Shown here: positions 1-7,790 of the stretch, piece by piece
Layout of the letters: each line of letters begins with the position of its first letter
Numbering within the stretch: the first letter of the stretch is position 1
Assembly (NCBI GenBank): GCA_937889015.1
Contig: CALARR010000417.1
Coordinates: forward strand, 1 to 17,725
DNA length: 17,725 bases
Origin: an uncultured Planctomycetales bacterium
GTDB lineage: Bacteria; Planctomycetota; Planctomycetia; Pirellulales; Thermoguttaceae
Direction: 5' to 3'
The notes under the pieces: generated by a model
Told to the model about the DNA's origin: nothing
What the model saw: the letters and a program-made list of their open reading frames with translations, nothing else
Database searches by the model: none
Position numbers and translations under genes: made by a program

Positions 1-58
1 ATCCGTGGCCGGCGATGACGTGAAACGGCGTGACTGTTGGGTTTTGTCAAGTTCTGCT

Positions 59-1396
59 ATGACACCTTCCGGAACACTGCCTGCCGCTGCTTCGCGCCCC
101 GAACGCAGCTCGCTTTTGGACCATCCTTTGGGTTTTTGGTTCATCTTCTGGGGCGAGTTCTCGGAACGCTGCTCGTATTACGGGATGCGGGCGATTCTGC
201 TGCTGTACATGACCGAGCGGCTGGGATTCGCGGACGACCTGGCCAGCAGCGTGATGTCGTACTTCATTGCCGGCTGCTATTTGTTGCCGCTGGTCGGCGG
301 ATGGCTGGCCGACAACGTCTTCGGCAAGTACTGGACGATCGTGGGCTTCTCGCTGCCCTATGTCCTGGGGCACGTGATTTTGGGGTTCGAGCACCCCGTG
401 TTTCTGGGCACAGCCTTGGGGCTGTTGGCGATGGGTTCGGGGGTCATTAAGCCGAATATTTCCACCCTGATGGGCATGACCTACGACCAGCGGCGTCCGG
501 GGCAGGAGCGGCTCCGCAGCGACGCCTTCGCGATGTTCTACGCTGCGGTGAATATCGGTGCGGCCACCTCGTCGTTTGTGATGCCATGGATCCGCAACCA
601 CTGGGGCTATCAGGTCGCCTTCCTCTTCCCGGCGGCGCTGATGTTGCTGGCTTTTGCGATCTTCGCCAGCGGGAAGCCCTTCTATGCAGTGGAAAGCGTA
701 CGCCGAGTGCATTTGACGCGGGAAGAGCGTTGGGAACGGGTGCGAGTCCTGGGGCGGATCCTGGGGTTGTTTCTGGTCGTGGCCATGTTCTGGAGCATTT
801 TCGACCAGTCAGCCAGCACGTGGACCCTGTTTGCTCGGGATCACTTGGAATTGACCATTCTCGGAATAGAACTCTCGCCAGATCAGATCCAGGCGCTCAA
901 CCCGGTGTTGATTGTGGTGCTGTTGCCGCCGATCACCCTGTTGTGGCACGTGTTGCCGGGCTGGGGTATCCGTCTGCGTCCCACCGACAAGATGCTGGTG
1001 GGGTTCCTGCTCACAGGTCTCACGATGGCGATCATGGCTGTGGCCGGCTACTTGGCGGGACCCACCGGCCGTGTGTCGATTCTGTGGGAAGCCGTCTCGT
1101 ACGTGCTGATTACCGTGGCGGAGATCTGTATTTCCGTGGTCGGCCTGGAATTGGCGTTCACAGCCGCGCCGGCCTCGATGAAGAGCTTTGTCACGGCCTG
1201 CTGGCTGTTGACCGTATTCCTGGGCAACATGCTCAATGCCTGGGTCACTCCGCTGTACGACCGGCATTTCGAGTGCCTGGACTGGACGTTGGGACCGGGG
1301 GCCTATTTCGCCCTGTTCGCGGTAGCCATGATTCCGGTGACGCTGGCATTTCTCGTGATCGCGCGGCGTTTTAACCAGAACGCAGAGGAACCCTAG
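59..1396 (+). CDS. POT/PTR2-family proton-coupled oligopeptide transporter
   Basis: Predicted inner-membrane symporter that imports di- and tripeptides, or related small substrates, with protons. With the ATG at 59 it is 445 residues, close to the usual POT length, and hydrophobic throughout (about 12 helices). The family ExxERxxYY motif is intact in the first helix (E33, E36, R37, Y40, Y41). The second family block appears as FAMFYAAVNIGA. Helix 7 carries FWSIFDQSASTW, which resembles the FWALFDQQGSTW block of mammalian-type transporters, with Asp (D249) where many bacterial members have Glu. The start is uncertain: a GTG at 5 is in the same frame, no Shine-Dalgarno precedes either, and the gene could begin before the window. 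ATG 59 leaves about 24 residues before helix 1. It converges on the synthetase gene at 1449. The family is secure; the substrate is not. Confidence 0.9.
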   Translation: MTPSGTLPAAASRPERSSLLDHPLGFWFIFWGEFSERCSYYGMRAILLLYMTERLGFADDLASSVMSYFIAGCYLLPLVGGWLADNVFGKYWTIVGFSLPYVLGHVILGFEHPVFLGTALGLLAMGSGVIKPNISTLMGMTYDQRRPGQERLRSDAFAMFYAAVNIGAATSSFVMPWIRNHWGYQVAFLFPAALMLLAFAIFASGKPFYAVESVRRVHLTREERWERVRVLGRILGLFLVVAMFWSIFDQSASTWTLFARDHLELTILGIELSPDQIQALNPVLIVVLLPPITLLWHVLPGWGIRLRPTDKMLVGFLLTGLTMAIMAVAGYLAGPTGRVSILWEAVSYVLITVAEICISVVGLELAFTAAPASMKSFVTACWLLTVFLGNMLNAWVTPLYDRHFECLDWTLGPGAYFALFAVAMIPVTLAFLVIARRFNQNAEEP

Positions 1397-1399
1397 GCC

Positions 1400-1444
1400 T
1401 CGATGGGCGAACCGGCGGAATGGCCCGGGGCCGACGCCCATCGA
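1400..1444. terminator. Probable bidirectional terminator between convergent genes
   Basis: A perfect 10-base inverted repeat, TCGATGGGCG (1400-1409) and CGCCCATCGA (1435-1444), encloses 25 bases that contain a further GC-rich self-complementary core (GGCCCGGGGCC). It lies exactly in the 52-base gap between the stop of the peptide transporter (1396) and the stop of the synthetase read from the other strand (1449). No T-run follows on either strand, so it is not a textbook intrinsic terminator, but its position fits transcript-end protection or termination for both genes. Confidence 0.5.
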
Positions 1445-1448
1445 CATC

Positions 1449-3140
1449 CTACGCGGTCACGCCCGCAACCTCCTCGGCGATTTCGCGGAGGCGTTTCAGA
1501 TCGAGCTTGCCGGTGCCCAGCAGCGGCAGGCTTTCTATCTGATAGAACGCATCCTGGCCGGGAATCCACAAGGTGGGTAGTTGCGCTTCGGCCAGGCGGC
1601 GGCAGATCTGCTCCGGAGTCAGTTCCAGACCGGTGTGCAAGACCACCAATCGTTCTCCCTTGCGCACGTCGGATACGGCCGTAACGGCCACGCGGATCTG
1701 TTCGTCGTCCTCCAAGTGCAACAGCTCGACGATGGCTTCCTCCACACGGATGTGCGGCACCATCTCGCCGCCGATCTTCGAAAAGCGGCTCTGCCGGCCC
1801 GTGATATGGATAAAGCCCTCCTCGTCGAGGACGGCCACGTCGCCGGTCACGTACCAACCGTCGCGGAGGACTTCGGCCGTGAGATCGGGACGGTCCAGGT
1901 AACCTTTCATGACGTTGGGGCCGGTGATGAGGAGCATGCCTGGCTGGTTAGGGCTGAGGTCCTCGCCGGTCTCCAGGTCCACAACTTTGGCGGAAACGCC
2001 GGGAATGGGGCGGCCCACGGTGCCTTGCTTCTGGCCCACGATTCCACCGCGGCCACGGCCGGGCGGGATGTTGCAGGAGACGACCGGCGAGAGCTCGGTC
2101 GTGCCGTAGCCTTCCAGAGGGTAGATGCCGAACCGGTTTTCGAACTGTTCGGCCAGATGTGCCGGCAGTTTCTCCGCACCGGTAATAACCACTTCCAGCG
2201 AACGGAAGTCCTCTGGCTCGCAGCGGCGAATGTATGATCGCAAGAAGGTTGGTGTGGCCACCAGGATTGTGGCCCCGTACTGTCGCGTGAGCTGCGCGAC
2301 CTGCTTGGGTTCCAGCGGCGTATAGTGGTAGACCGCCTTGATGCCCAGTGTGAGCGCGGTCCACATCGTGCCGGTGTAGCCGAAGGAGTGAAAGAGGGGC
2401 AGGATTCCGAGCATCACGTCCGAATCCCGCAGATCGAGCACGGTGTTGAAACCGTCGATGTTCGACGCTACGTTGTCCTGCGTGAGCATGACGCCCTTGG
2501 GACGACCGGTGGAACCCGATGTGAAGATCACCGTCAGCAGGTCGTCAGGCTGGATCTTGGTCAGCCCTAACCAGCGTTCCAGGAGGGGCGCAGGCACCGT
2601 CCAAGTGGCAAGTGCCGAGAGCAGTTTGTCGCCCAGGGTGATCTTGTCCTTGAGATCCTCAAGGCAGATGACTTCGGCTTCGAGTTGCAGCGGGAAACGC
2701 TCGATGACTCGCCGGCTGGTCAACACGTGGCGGATGCCACATTGGTGAATACAGTCGTTCATCACGGCCGACGTGACGGTGTAGTTCAGATTCACAGCGA
2801 TGCGGCGATCCAGGCCCAAGGCTGCGTTGAGCACCAGTCCGGCCACCGAGGGCGGCAACAGGAGGCCCACGTAGCTTTCATCCTTAGCCAGCAACTCGCG
2901 GCGTAGCAGACGCCGCAAGATCAGGCTTCGCATCAACAGGCCCGCGCCGGTCAATTCAGCTCGGGTGCTGTCCGACACCTTTCTGCTGCGCATGAAGCGG
3001 CGGCACGTGCGCAGGAACCGCCGCGGCAGGACCATGCGAGGAGAATGCGGCTCGGGAGTCTGGGGGGTAGACGACATGGCAGGCTGGTCGGACGCAGGGG
3101 ATTGACTGGGGGATGAGTTCTCAACCTTCGACGGCTGCAT
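1449..3140 (-). CDS. Aas-type AMP-binding acyl-ACP/acyl-CoA synthetase
   Basis: Predicted adenylate-forming enzyme that activates fatty acids with ATP and passes them to ACP or CoA for phospholipid re-acylation. With ATG 3140 it is 563 residues. The P-loop TSGSTGRPKG is at 207-216, YGTTE at 345-349, the hinge block WYVTGDVAVLDEEGFIHITG and KIGGEMVP follow, and the C-terminal catalytic lysine region reads LPLLGTGKLDL. The sequence resembles the C-terminal half of E. coli Aas. It follows the MFS-PlsC gene and overlaps its stop by 20 bases, so translational coupling is likely. The start is unsettled: GTG 3188 (68-base overlap, weak AGGT), ATG 3140 (weak GGGA), or ATG 3077 (no overlap, no visible Shine-Dalgarno). 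The first 35 residues or so are Ser/Pro/Gln-rich and probably disordered. The enzyme class is clear; ACP versus CoA as acceptor is not. Confidence 0.88.
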   Translation of the reverse strand: MQPSKVENSSPSQSPASDQPAMSSTPQTPEPHSPRMVLPRRFLRTCRRFMRSRKVSDSTRAELTGAGLLMRSLILRRLLRRELLAKDESYVGLLLPPSVAGLVLNAALGLDRRIAVNLNYTVTSAVMNDCIHQCGIRHVLTSRRVIERFPLQLEAEVICLEDLKDKITLGDKLLSALATWTVPAPLLERWLGLTKIQPDDLLTVIFTSGSTGRPKGVMLTQDNVASNIDGFNTVLDLRDSDVMLGILPLFHSFGYTGTMWTALTLGIKAVYHYTPLEPKQVAQLTRQYGATILVATPTFLRSYIRRCEPEDFRSLEVVITGAEKLPAHLAEQFENRFGIYPLEGYGTTELSPVVSCNIPPGRGRGGIVGQKQGTVGRPIPGVSAKVVDLETGEDLSPNQPGMLLITGPNVMKGYLDRPDLTAEVLRDGWYVTGDVAVLDEEGFIHITGRQSRFSKIGGEMVPHIRVEEAIVELLHLEDDEQIRVAVTAVSDVRKGERLVVLHTGLELTPEQICRRLAEAQLPTLWIPGQDAFYQIESLPLLGTGKLDLKRLREIAEEVAGVTA

Positions 3141-5127
3141 GGTCGGCATTCCCGAGTTGCTCGACGGCTTGGCGGACTTGTTCGACACTGCTTACCTGAT
3201 ACATCGGTTCCCCAATGCGGATTGTCAATGGATAGGGTAGCTTTCGGGGTAGCTTCCAGAGAAGCTTCCCCCCATAATGGCTGAAGATGCTCCCCCAGAA
3301 GCCAAGCAAACGAATGGGAATCAAGGGTTCTTGGCAGTCTTTGAGAATCGCCATGAACCCGGGGTGGAAGGGCTGCATCTGGCCGGTGCGGGTCAGGCCA
3401 CCTTCTGGAAAGATGCAGACCAGTTCGCCATTGCGAATGGACTCACGGGCCGTGCGCAGGGCCTCGACCACTGATCGCGGTCGGCCGGGCCGGATGGGAA
3501 TGGTCCCCGCTTTGCGAGCGAGCCAGCCCAGGCCAGGGGCTTGAATGTAGTCGGAATAGGCGATCATGCGGATCGGTCGCGGGGAATAGGTCAGGAGGAT
3601 CACACCATCGATCCAACTGACGTGGTTGGCCACCAGCAGCGCTCCACCTTCGCGCGGCAGGTTTTCCAACCCTTGCAGTCGCACGCGATAAAACACCTTG
3701 GTCAGGATCCAGACAAAGAACCGCACTGAAGCCACCGGGATCAGCCAGATCGTACACAGGATCACGGGGACGACGCACAGCCCGGAAAGGAAGAAGATCG
3801 TACGGCCGGACAGTTCCAGTTTGGTCATCCCGGCGAAGACGAGCGAGGCCAGGATGGTACCGGAGAAAGTCAGGAAGTTGCTGGCCGAGAGGATGGCACC
3901 GCGCTGTTCTTCGGGGCTGCGCTGCTGGAGGAAGGCTTCCAAGGGCACGTCGTACAGTCCGGCTCCCAGTCCCAACAGCAACAGGCAGATCCCGCTCCAC
4001 AAATAACCGGGCGAGGCGAAAACGGTCGCCGCCGTATCCACGCCGGGCGCCAGGGCCAGCAGCATTGCCCCGAAAGCGATCCCGGCCGCGCCCAGCGGTA
4101 CGATGCCCAATTCGATCCGGCCGCGAGAGAAATATCCCGCTGCCACATTGCCTAGCCCCACGCCCAAGGCGAGCATGGCCAGCAGAGGGCCGACGTACTG
4201 CTGGGCCACTCCCAGGACGCCGATCGCAAAGCGGTCTACGTTCAACTGGCACAGCCCGCCCAGTGACCAGAAGAGGGCCGTTCCCAATGCGGCCCAAAGT
4301 AGCGCGCGGTTCGCAAACAGGGTTCGCATGTCCCGATAGCTCTGGCCCGCAAAGTTCAGCGGAAACTGCCGTGTCGGGTCGGCGATCGGCGTGCGGCGGA
4401 TGAATGTGCAGGCCAACGTGCCGGTCACGGCCACGCCGAGGAGCGTGGCGGCCGAGATGTGCAGGTTTGACTGTCCCAACGGGCAGGTCCAGTAGTACAA
4501 GTAGCCGCCGACTACCGTGCCTAGCACGATAGCCAGGATCGTGCTCATACCGATCAGGCCGTTGGCCGACGCGATCTGCTCGGGCCGCACCACTTCGGGG
4601 ATCGCGCCGTACTTGGATGGGCTGAACAAGGCACTGTGGATGCCCATCAGGAACACCACGGCGAACATGAGGTAGATGTTGCCCAGCCAGATCGTACCTA
4701 CCCCCAACAGCATGAGCACGATTTCTGCCAGCTTGCAGCCGAGCATCACATTACGCTTGCTGAAGCGATCGGCCAGATATCCGGCTGGTGCAGCGAATAG
4801 TAGGTATGGCAACACCAAGAGCGCCAAGCCCGCTGAGAGCGCGATCCCTTCGTTGCCCGGGCCGGCCAAGTCTTTACCGATGGGCACCACTAGCCAGCGG
4901 AAGATGTTGTCGTTCGTGGCGCCCAGGAATTGGGTCACCAAGAGCCCCAGGAAGCTCCGGTTCCTGAGCCCGCCAATCTGGGAGGACTGGGCATGAACGG
5001 CAGTGTTCGATTGCGGCACAGTGTGATCCTCACGAGCCTTGCCCGAGTCGGGCGTTATCGGCCGCGGAAGATGGCGAGATGACTCTGCGGCGGTGGCTGG
5101 AACAATTATGTCGGCTGATTGTGCCAT
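3121..5127 (-). CDS. MFS lysophospholipid transporter (LplT-like) fused to PlsC acyltransferase
   Basis: Fusion protein of 668 residues. After about 50 polar residues, an MFS transporter of about 12 helices (roughly 55-440) opens with FLGLLVTQFLGATNDNIFRW, which resembles the LplT lysophospholipid flippase. A PlsC-type 1-acyl-glycerophosphate acyltransferase domain follows (about 460-650), with the catalytic HX4D motif at H502/D507 in NHVSWID and the substrate-binding FPEGGLTR at 573-580. The likely role is to flip lysophospholipid inward and re-acylate it, using acyl groups activated by the synthetase encoded immediately downstream. ATG 5127 is chosen because GGGGGAG lies 5 bases upstream; a TTG at 5145 is in frame but has no such site. 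In E. coli LplT is separate and PlsC is fused to the synthetase; here the joint lies between different domains. Confidence 0.92.
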   Translation of the reverse strand: MAQSADIIVPATAAESSRHLPRPITPDSGKAREDHTVPQSNTAVHAQSSQIGGLRNRSFLGLLVTQFLGATNDNIFRWLVVPIGKDLAGPGNEGIALSAGLALLVLPYLLFAAPAGYLADRFSKRNVMLGCKLAEIVLMLLGVGTIWLGNIYLMFAVVFLMGIHSALFSPSKYGAIPEVVRPEQIASANGLIGMSTILAIVLGTVVGGYLYYWTCPLGQSNLHISAATLLGVAVTGTLACTFIRRTPIADPTRQFPLNFAGQSYRDMRTLFANRALLWAALGTALFWSLGGLCQLNVDRFAIGVLGVAQQYVGPLLAMLALGVGLGNVAAGYFSRGRIELGIVPLGAAGIAFGAMLLALAPGVDTAATVFASPGYLWSGICLLLLGLGAGLYDVPLEAFLQQRSPEEQRGAILSASNFLTFSGTILASLVFAGMTKLELSGRTIFFLSGLCVVPVILCTIWLIPVASVRFFVWILTKVFYRVRLQGLENLPREGGALLVANHVSWIDGVILLTYSPRPIRMIAYSDYIQAPGLGWLARKAGTIPIRPGRPRSVVEALRTARESIRNGELVCIFPEGGLTRTGQMQPFHPGFMAILKDCQEPLIPIRLLGFWGSIFSHYGGKLLWKLPRKLPYPLTIRIGEPMYQVSSVEQVRQAVEQLGNADHAAVEG

Positions 5128-5572
5128 TTTCTCTCCCCCAAGCAAAGGGCGAAGCCAGCTTGGAACATTTTCCCAGGCGGGAAACTGGGAGGTATGTCAC
5201 GCGGCGAAGAGAGTTATCCTGGCGGGTGGTGTGATGCGCGACCGCGTACGAGTCGGCTGGGCGACTGCCGTTCTTGGCGGCAAATGGGGGTGATCCCGTT
5301 TGGCCAATCCATGGTCTCAATCGGGCTCCGGTCTATTGACTCTACTCCAGGGGGGCGACACCGTGAGGACTCGTGCCGCCGTCGTGATGCTGGCGTACTG
5401 GGGCACGGAGTGACCAACGGGAGGTCTGGAAGACGGACTTCCGCGGCCAACCTTCGGTCGGTGGCCGGCGGCACTGCAGTGCCCGCTTATCTGACGCTCA
5501 GCAAAGGAGTTGCGCGGCCTCACCGCAGTCTACCTGGAAGATGTGGACTAGACTTGATTGGGAGGTCGAGGG
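5128..5572. other. Intergenic region between divergent genes
   Basis: This 445-base stretch separates the MFS-PlsC gene (-) from the small membrane protein gene (+), so it should hold promoters for both. An open frame crosses 5119-5598 (+), but its Arg/Gly/Ser-rich, non-amphipathic translation and lack of a spaced Shine-Dalgarno argue against a gene. The only clear structure is the dyad at 5169-5184. A TTGACT at 5336-5341 could be a -35 element for the plus strand, but I see no convincing -10 at 16-18 bases from it. No RNA gene or repeat was recognised. Confidence 0.5.
5169..5184. promoter_or_regulatory. Dyad upstream of the MFS-PlsC gene (possible operator)
   Basis: TTTCCC-AGGC-GGGAAA is a perfect 6-base inverted repeat centred about 49 bases upstream of ATG 5127. 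A competing pairing exists: CCCAG at 5172-5176 also pairs with CTGGG at 5185-5189. The position suits a regulator-binding site or a small leader hairpin. Six-base dyads are common by chance, so this is tentative. Confidence 0.25.
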
Positions 5573-6049
5573 ATGTCTTTCTTGGAATGGTGGGGTGAGA
5601 GCGTCGATCCGGGCAAGGTCGGGCAGGTCGATCTGAGGGGTCAGCACGAGGTCTGCCAGAGCAGAACACTGATCGTGCTGCGACTGGTGGTGGTGCTGAT
5701 CGGGTTGCCGGTCTTGTGGGGGTTGGCCATTTCGACCATTGCGCTGCCTGTGTGGCAAGCAGGGGCCTTGGTCGTGGGCGGAACGCTGATCTATATGGCC
5801 CTCGGCTATCTGCTGCGCCCCGAGCCCGACATGGACAATCTGGGCTGGTGCGGCGGGCTGATGGACCATCCTTGGCGTTACTCCGACGACATCAATCGCA
5901 TGCTGGTGGCTCTGGCAGTGGTCCTTGGGCCAGGCCGTTTCGTAGCGGAATCGCTGTTGGACGGCCTCACACTTTTCAAGGTCACGGATTCCGCCTCGGC
6001 AAGCCAGCCAGGTTCCGATGCAGACATGGGGGAGCGATTGGAGCCCTGA
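5573..6049 (+). CDS. Conserved small membrane protein, function unknown
   Basis: A 158-residue protein with a soluble N-terminus, two predicted transmembrane helices (about 33-56 and 62-81) and a C-terminal region beginning RPEPDMDNLGWCGG, then DHPWRYSDDINR (about 98-109) and a further hydrophobic stretch (VALAVVLGPGRFVAESLL). I associate this RPEPDxxNLGW...RYSDDINR arrangement with uncharacterised planctomycete proteins, but that is recollection and unchecked. ATG 5573 is chosen because GGAGG lies 8 bases upstream (5560-5564); an in-frame start at 5558 has no such site. The gene stands alone: divergent from the lipid module and convergent with the broken secreted-protein gene. Nothing in the sequence shows a catalytic motif. 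Real gene: likely; function: unknown. Confidence 0.75.
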   Translation: MSFLEWWGESVDPGKVGQVDLRGQHEVCQSRTLIVLRLVVVLIGLPVLWGLAISTIALPVWQAGALVVGGTLIYMALGYLLRPEPDMDNLGWCGGLMDHPWRYSDDINRMLVALAVVLGPGRFVAESLLDGLTLFKVTDSASASQPGSDADMGERLEP

Positions 6050-6078
6050 CGCGCAGCCGTCCTGGCGGGGCAACCCGA

Positions 6079-6164
6079 CTTAGAGCCGGTCCCAGAACCT
6101 GTCGGCAGATCAGTCTTGCCGGGCCGCCCGATCTGGCTTGGGTAGTTCTGGGATAGGTTCTAAG
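6079..6164. mobile_element. MITE-like short inverted-repeat element (or convergent hairpin)
   Basis: Two 20-base arms in inverted orientation, CTTAGAGCCGGTCCCAGAAC (6079-6098) and GTTCTGGGATAGGTTCTAAG (6145-6164), pair at 17 of 20 positions around a 46-base centre that has no open frame of note. Both ends read TTAG/CTAA outward, compatible with insertion at a TA or TNA target as made by several IS5-like transposases. Size and structure fit a non-autonomous miniature element. The right arm contains the stop codon of the minus-strand gene ending at 6160. The alternative is a simple bidirectional terminator, since the gap separates convergent genes. Mobility cannot be shown from a single copy. 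Confidence 0.5.
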
Positions 6165-7375
6165 GCTGCGGAGTCAATCCGCCGTGGTGCTTGATGTAGT
6201 ACTGTTGCAGTCGGCGGTTCTCCGCGACGGATCGAGGCGGCGCGATGGGATCCTCGATGTGAGCTGCCACTCGTTCGATCAGAAACCCGTTCGGATCGAC
6301 CTGCTGGGAGGTCGAACGCAGTCTCAGATAATGGAGGCCATTGCCGGTCGGGTGCGACTGTGGTAACGATTTCACCGGCTTGTTGTTCAAACGCACGTCG
6401 CAGCGCTGGTTATCAAGGTCCCATGCCAGGCACAGGTCGTGCCACCGACCGGTTTGCAGCTTGGCCACGGTGGCTTGCGGTCTGCTTGCACCCAACGGCA
6501 GGCGAAAGACGGCCAGGCGTTGGCCTTCGTCGTCGCATGGATCAAACAACCGGTCAGCTAAGGCCACTTCGGCTCCGCCACAGCCCTTCTGCAGCATGAT
6601 CCGTAGCATCACCTGGCCCTTCCAGCCGAGAGGGAAGTTCCAGACCGCCCCGTCCGGTTCTTTTTCGTCGGGACGGCGTACGTGGAGCACCTTGAGTCCG
6701 GACTGGTGGGATGCTCGGCCAGCGCGGCGCCCGCAGTACGATCGCGCCACCAACGCTGCGCAGGCCCAAAGGCCTTGTACACGTGCCAGGCTTCCAGCCC
6801 GTGGGAGAAGTCGTCCGACTGCGACGTCTGGTTGAGCCAGTCGGCGTCGAACCGGATGAAGTTCCTGCGGCCCACGCCTTGGCCGGACAGCACCAGCGCC
6901 CGGCCCTGCTTGTCGAACGTGCCATAAGGGTAGGCTGTTCCGCGGTCGTCGGATTTGGGGGGGCTCGCATCGCGCTGGGCGTCGCAGTAGATCTCGCGAA
7001 GCCCTCGCCATGTGCGGCACGCGTCGGCCGAGATCGCCGCGTGCAGGACGTCGCGTCCTCCGTACACACCTCGTGCAATTCGCCGTCGCGGTCGAGGAGC
7101 AGGCGGTAAGGACGGCGACTACACAATGGATGTACGGCCAGGCTTGGTTCAAGGGCCACAGGCATTCCGTCGGCAGTCGTCAGCAGTGCCGGTTGATCAG
7201 GACGTCGCCGCTCGAAGAAGGCGAATCCTCCGGCTGCCATCTGCACAATGCCCACCGGCGATTTCTGCAGCAATATCGTTGGTGGCTCCGGTGGTGTCGC
7301 CTGGGCGGAGAGAGTTCCAACCCACTGTTCCAGAAACAGCATGACCCAGACAAATTGCACAGGAAACAGCTTCAT
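6160..7375 (-). pseudogene. Frameshifted secreted protein (BNR/sialidase-like plus LamG-like)
   Basis: One gene is spread over three frames. Segment 1 (7375 to about 7066) starts MKLFPVQFVWVMLFLEQWVG, a signal peptide ending near LSAQA, and runs to LLLDRDGELHEV. Segment 2 (about 7066-6705) continues YGGRDVLHAAISADACRTW and later TAYPYGTFDKQGRALVLSGQ, which resembles a BNR/sialidase-type propeller. Segment 3 (about 6705-6160) continues GLKVLHVRRPDEKEPDGAVW and carries a LamG-like pattern with TGRWHDLCLAWDLDNQRCDV. Joined, it would be about 405 residues. Both breaks need the same shift (one base lost or two gained). At 7062-7072, dropping one TG from GAGGTGTGTACGG restores HEVYGG; at about 6698-6706, dropping CC restores SGLK. 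ATG 7375 follows GGAAGG at a long spacing. It is either a decayed gene or an assembly with errors; domain names are by resemblance only. Confidence 0.72.
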
Positions 7376-7442
7376 GGCATCGTGTGCCTTCCGGTGCAGA
7401 GGGGCGATTGCCTCGGGACGGGCAACGTGACTTCGCGCCGAC

Positions 7443-7790
7443 TCAGACGGCCCCGGGGCCGCGTGCGCGATTGTCGATCTGAATGGCGTCGATGGCTGGC
7501 AGGACGAAGATCTTGCCGTCGCCGATGTTTCCCTCCGGACCGGTGCGCGCGACGGCCATGATGGTCTCCAGGGTCCGCTCCAGGAAGTCGTCGTTGACCA
7601 CGATTTCCAGGGCGATTTTGCGGAGAAGCGTCGTTTTGTACTCGTAGCCCCGGTACATCTCAGACCGGCCGCGCTGGCGTCCGAAACCCTGGGCATCGCA
7701 GACAGTCAACCGCGTGACCTCGATCTTGCGCAGGGCCTCCTGGACGGCTTTCAGCTTGGTGGGTTGAATAATGGCGATGACGAGCTTCAC
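7443..7790 (-). CDS. glnB: PII nitrogen-regulatory protein
   Basis: A 115-residue PII signal protein, a trimer that senses ATP/ADP and 2-oxoglutarate and controls nitrogen assimilation through its T-loop. It shows MKLVIAIIQPTKLKAVQEAL, GFGRQRG, the T-loop EMYRGYEY with both Y46 and the modifiable Y51, LEIVV, and GDGKIFV near the C-terminus. With the GTG at 7790 the T-loop tyrosine is exactly residue 51 as in E. coli GlnB. That GTG also sits 10 bases after AGGGGGG, whereas the in-frame ATG at 7799 is only 1 base from it. Oddity: the loop before GDGKIFV reads TGPEGNIGDG where GlnB has TGKIGDG, a three-residue insertion replacing the usual Lys. No amtB, glnA or uridylyltransferase gene is adjacent. 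glnB versus glnK cannot be decided. Confidence 0.93.
   Translation of the reverse strand: MKLVIAIIQPTKLKAVQEALRKIEVTRLTVCDAQGFGRQRGRSEMYRGYEYKTTLLRKIALEIVVNDDFLERTLETIMAVARTGPEGNIGDGKIFVLPAIDAIQIDNRARGPGAV

Noticed and set aside
1449..5127. Toxin, defence or biosynthetic cluster around the AMP-binding enzyme
   Set aside because: The synthetase resembles Aas and its partner is LplT-PlsC, so ordinary phospholipid repair explains the pair.
5119..5598. 159-codon open frame on the plus strand across the intergenic gap
   Set aside because: Arg/Gly/Ser-rich translation without hydrophobic pattern, no well-spaced Shine-Dalgarno, and it overlaps the starts of both flanking genes.
6160..7375. Programmed ribosomal frameshifting producing one protein from three frames
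   Set aside because: Two shifts would be needed, no slippery heptamer or downstream pseudoknot was seen, and small duplications explain both breaks.
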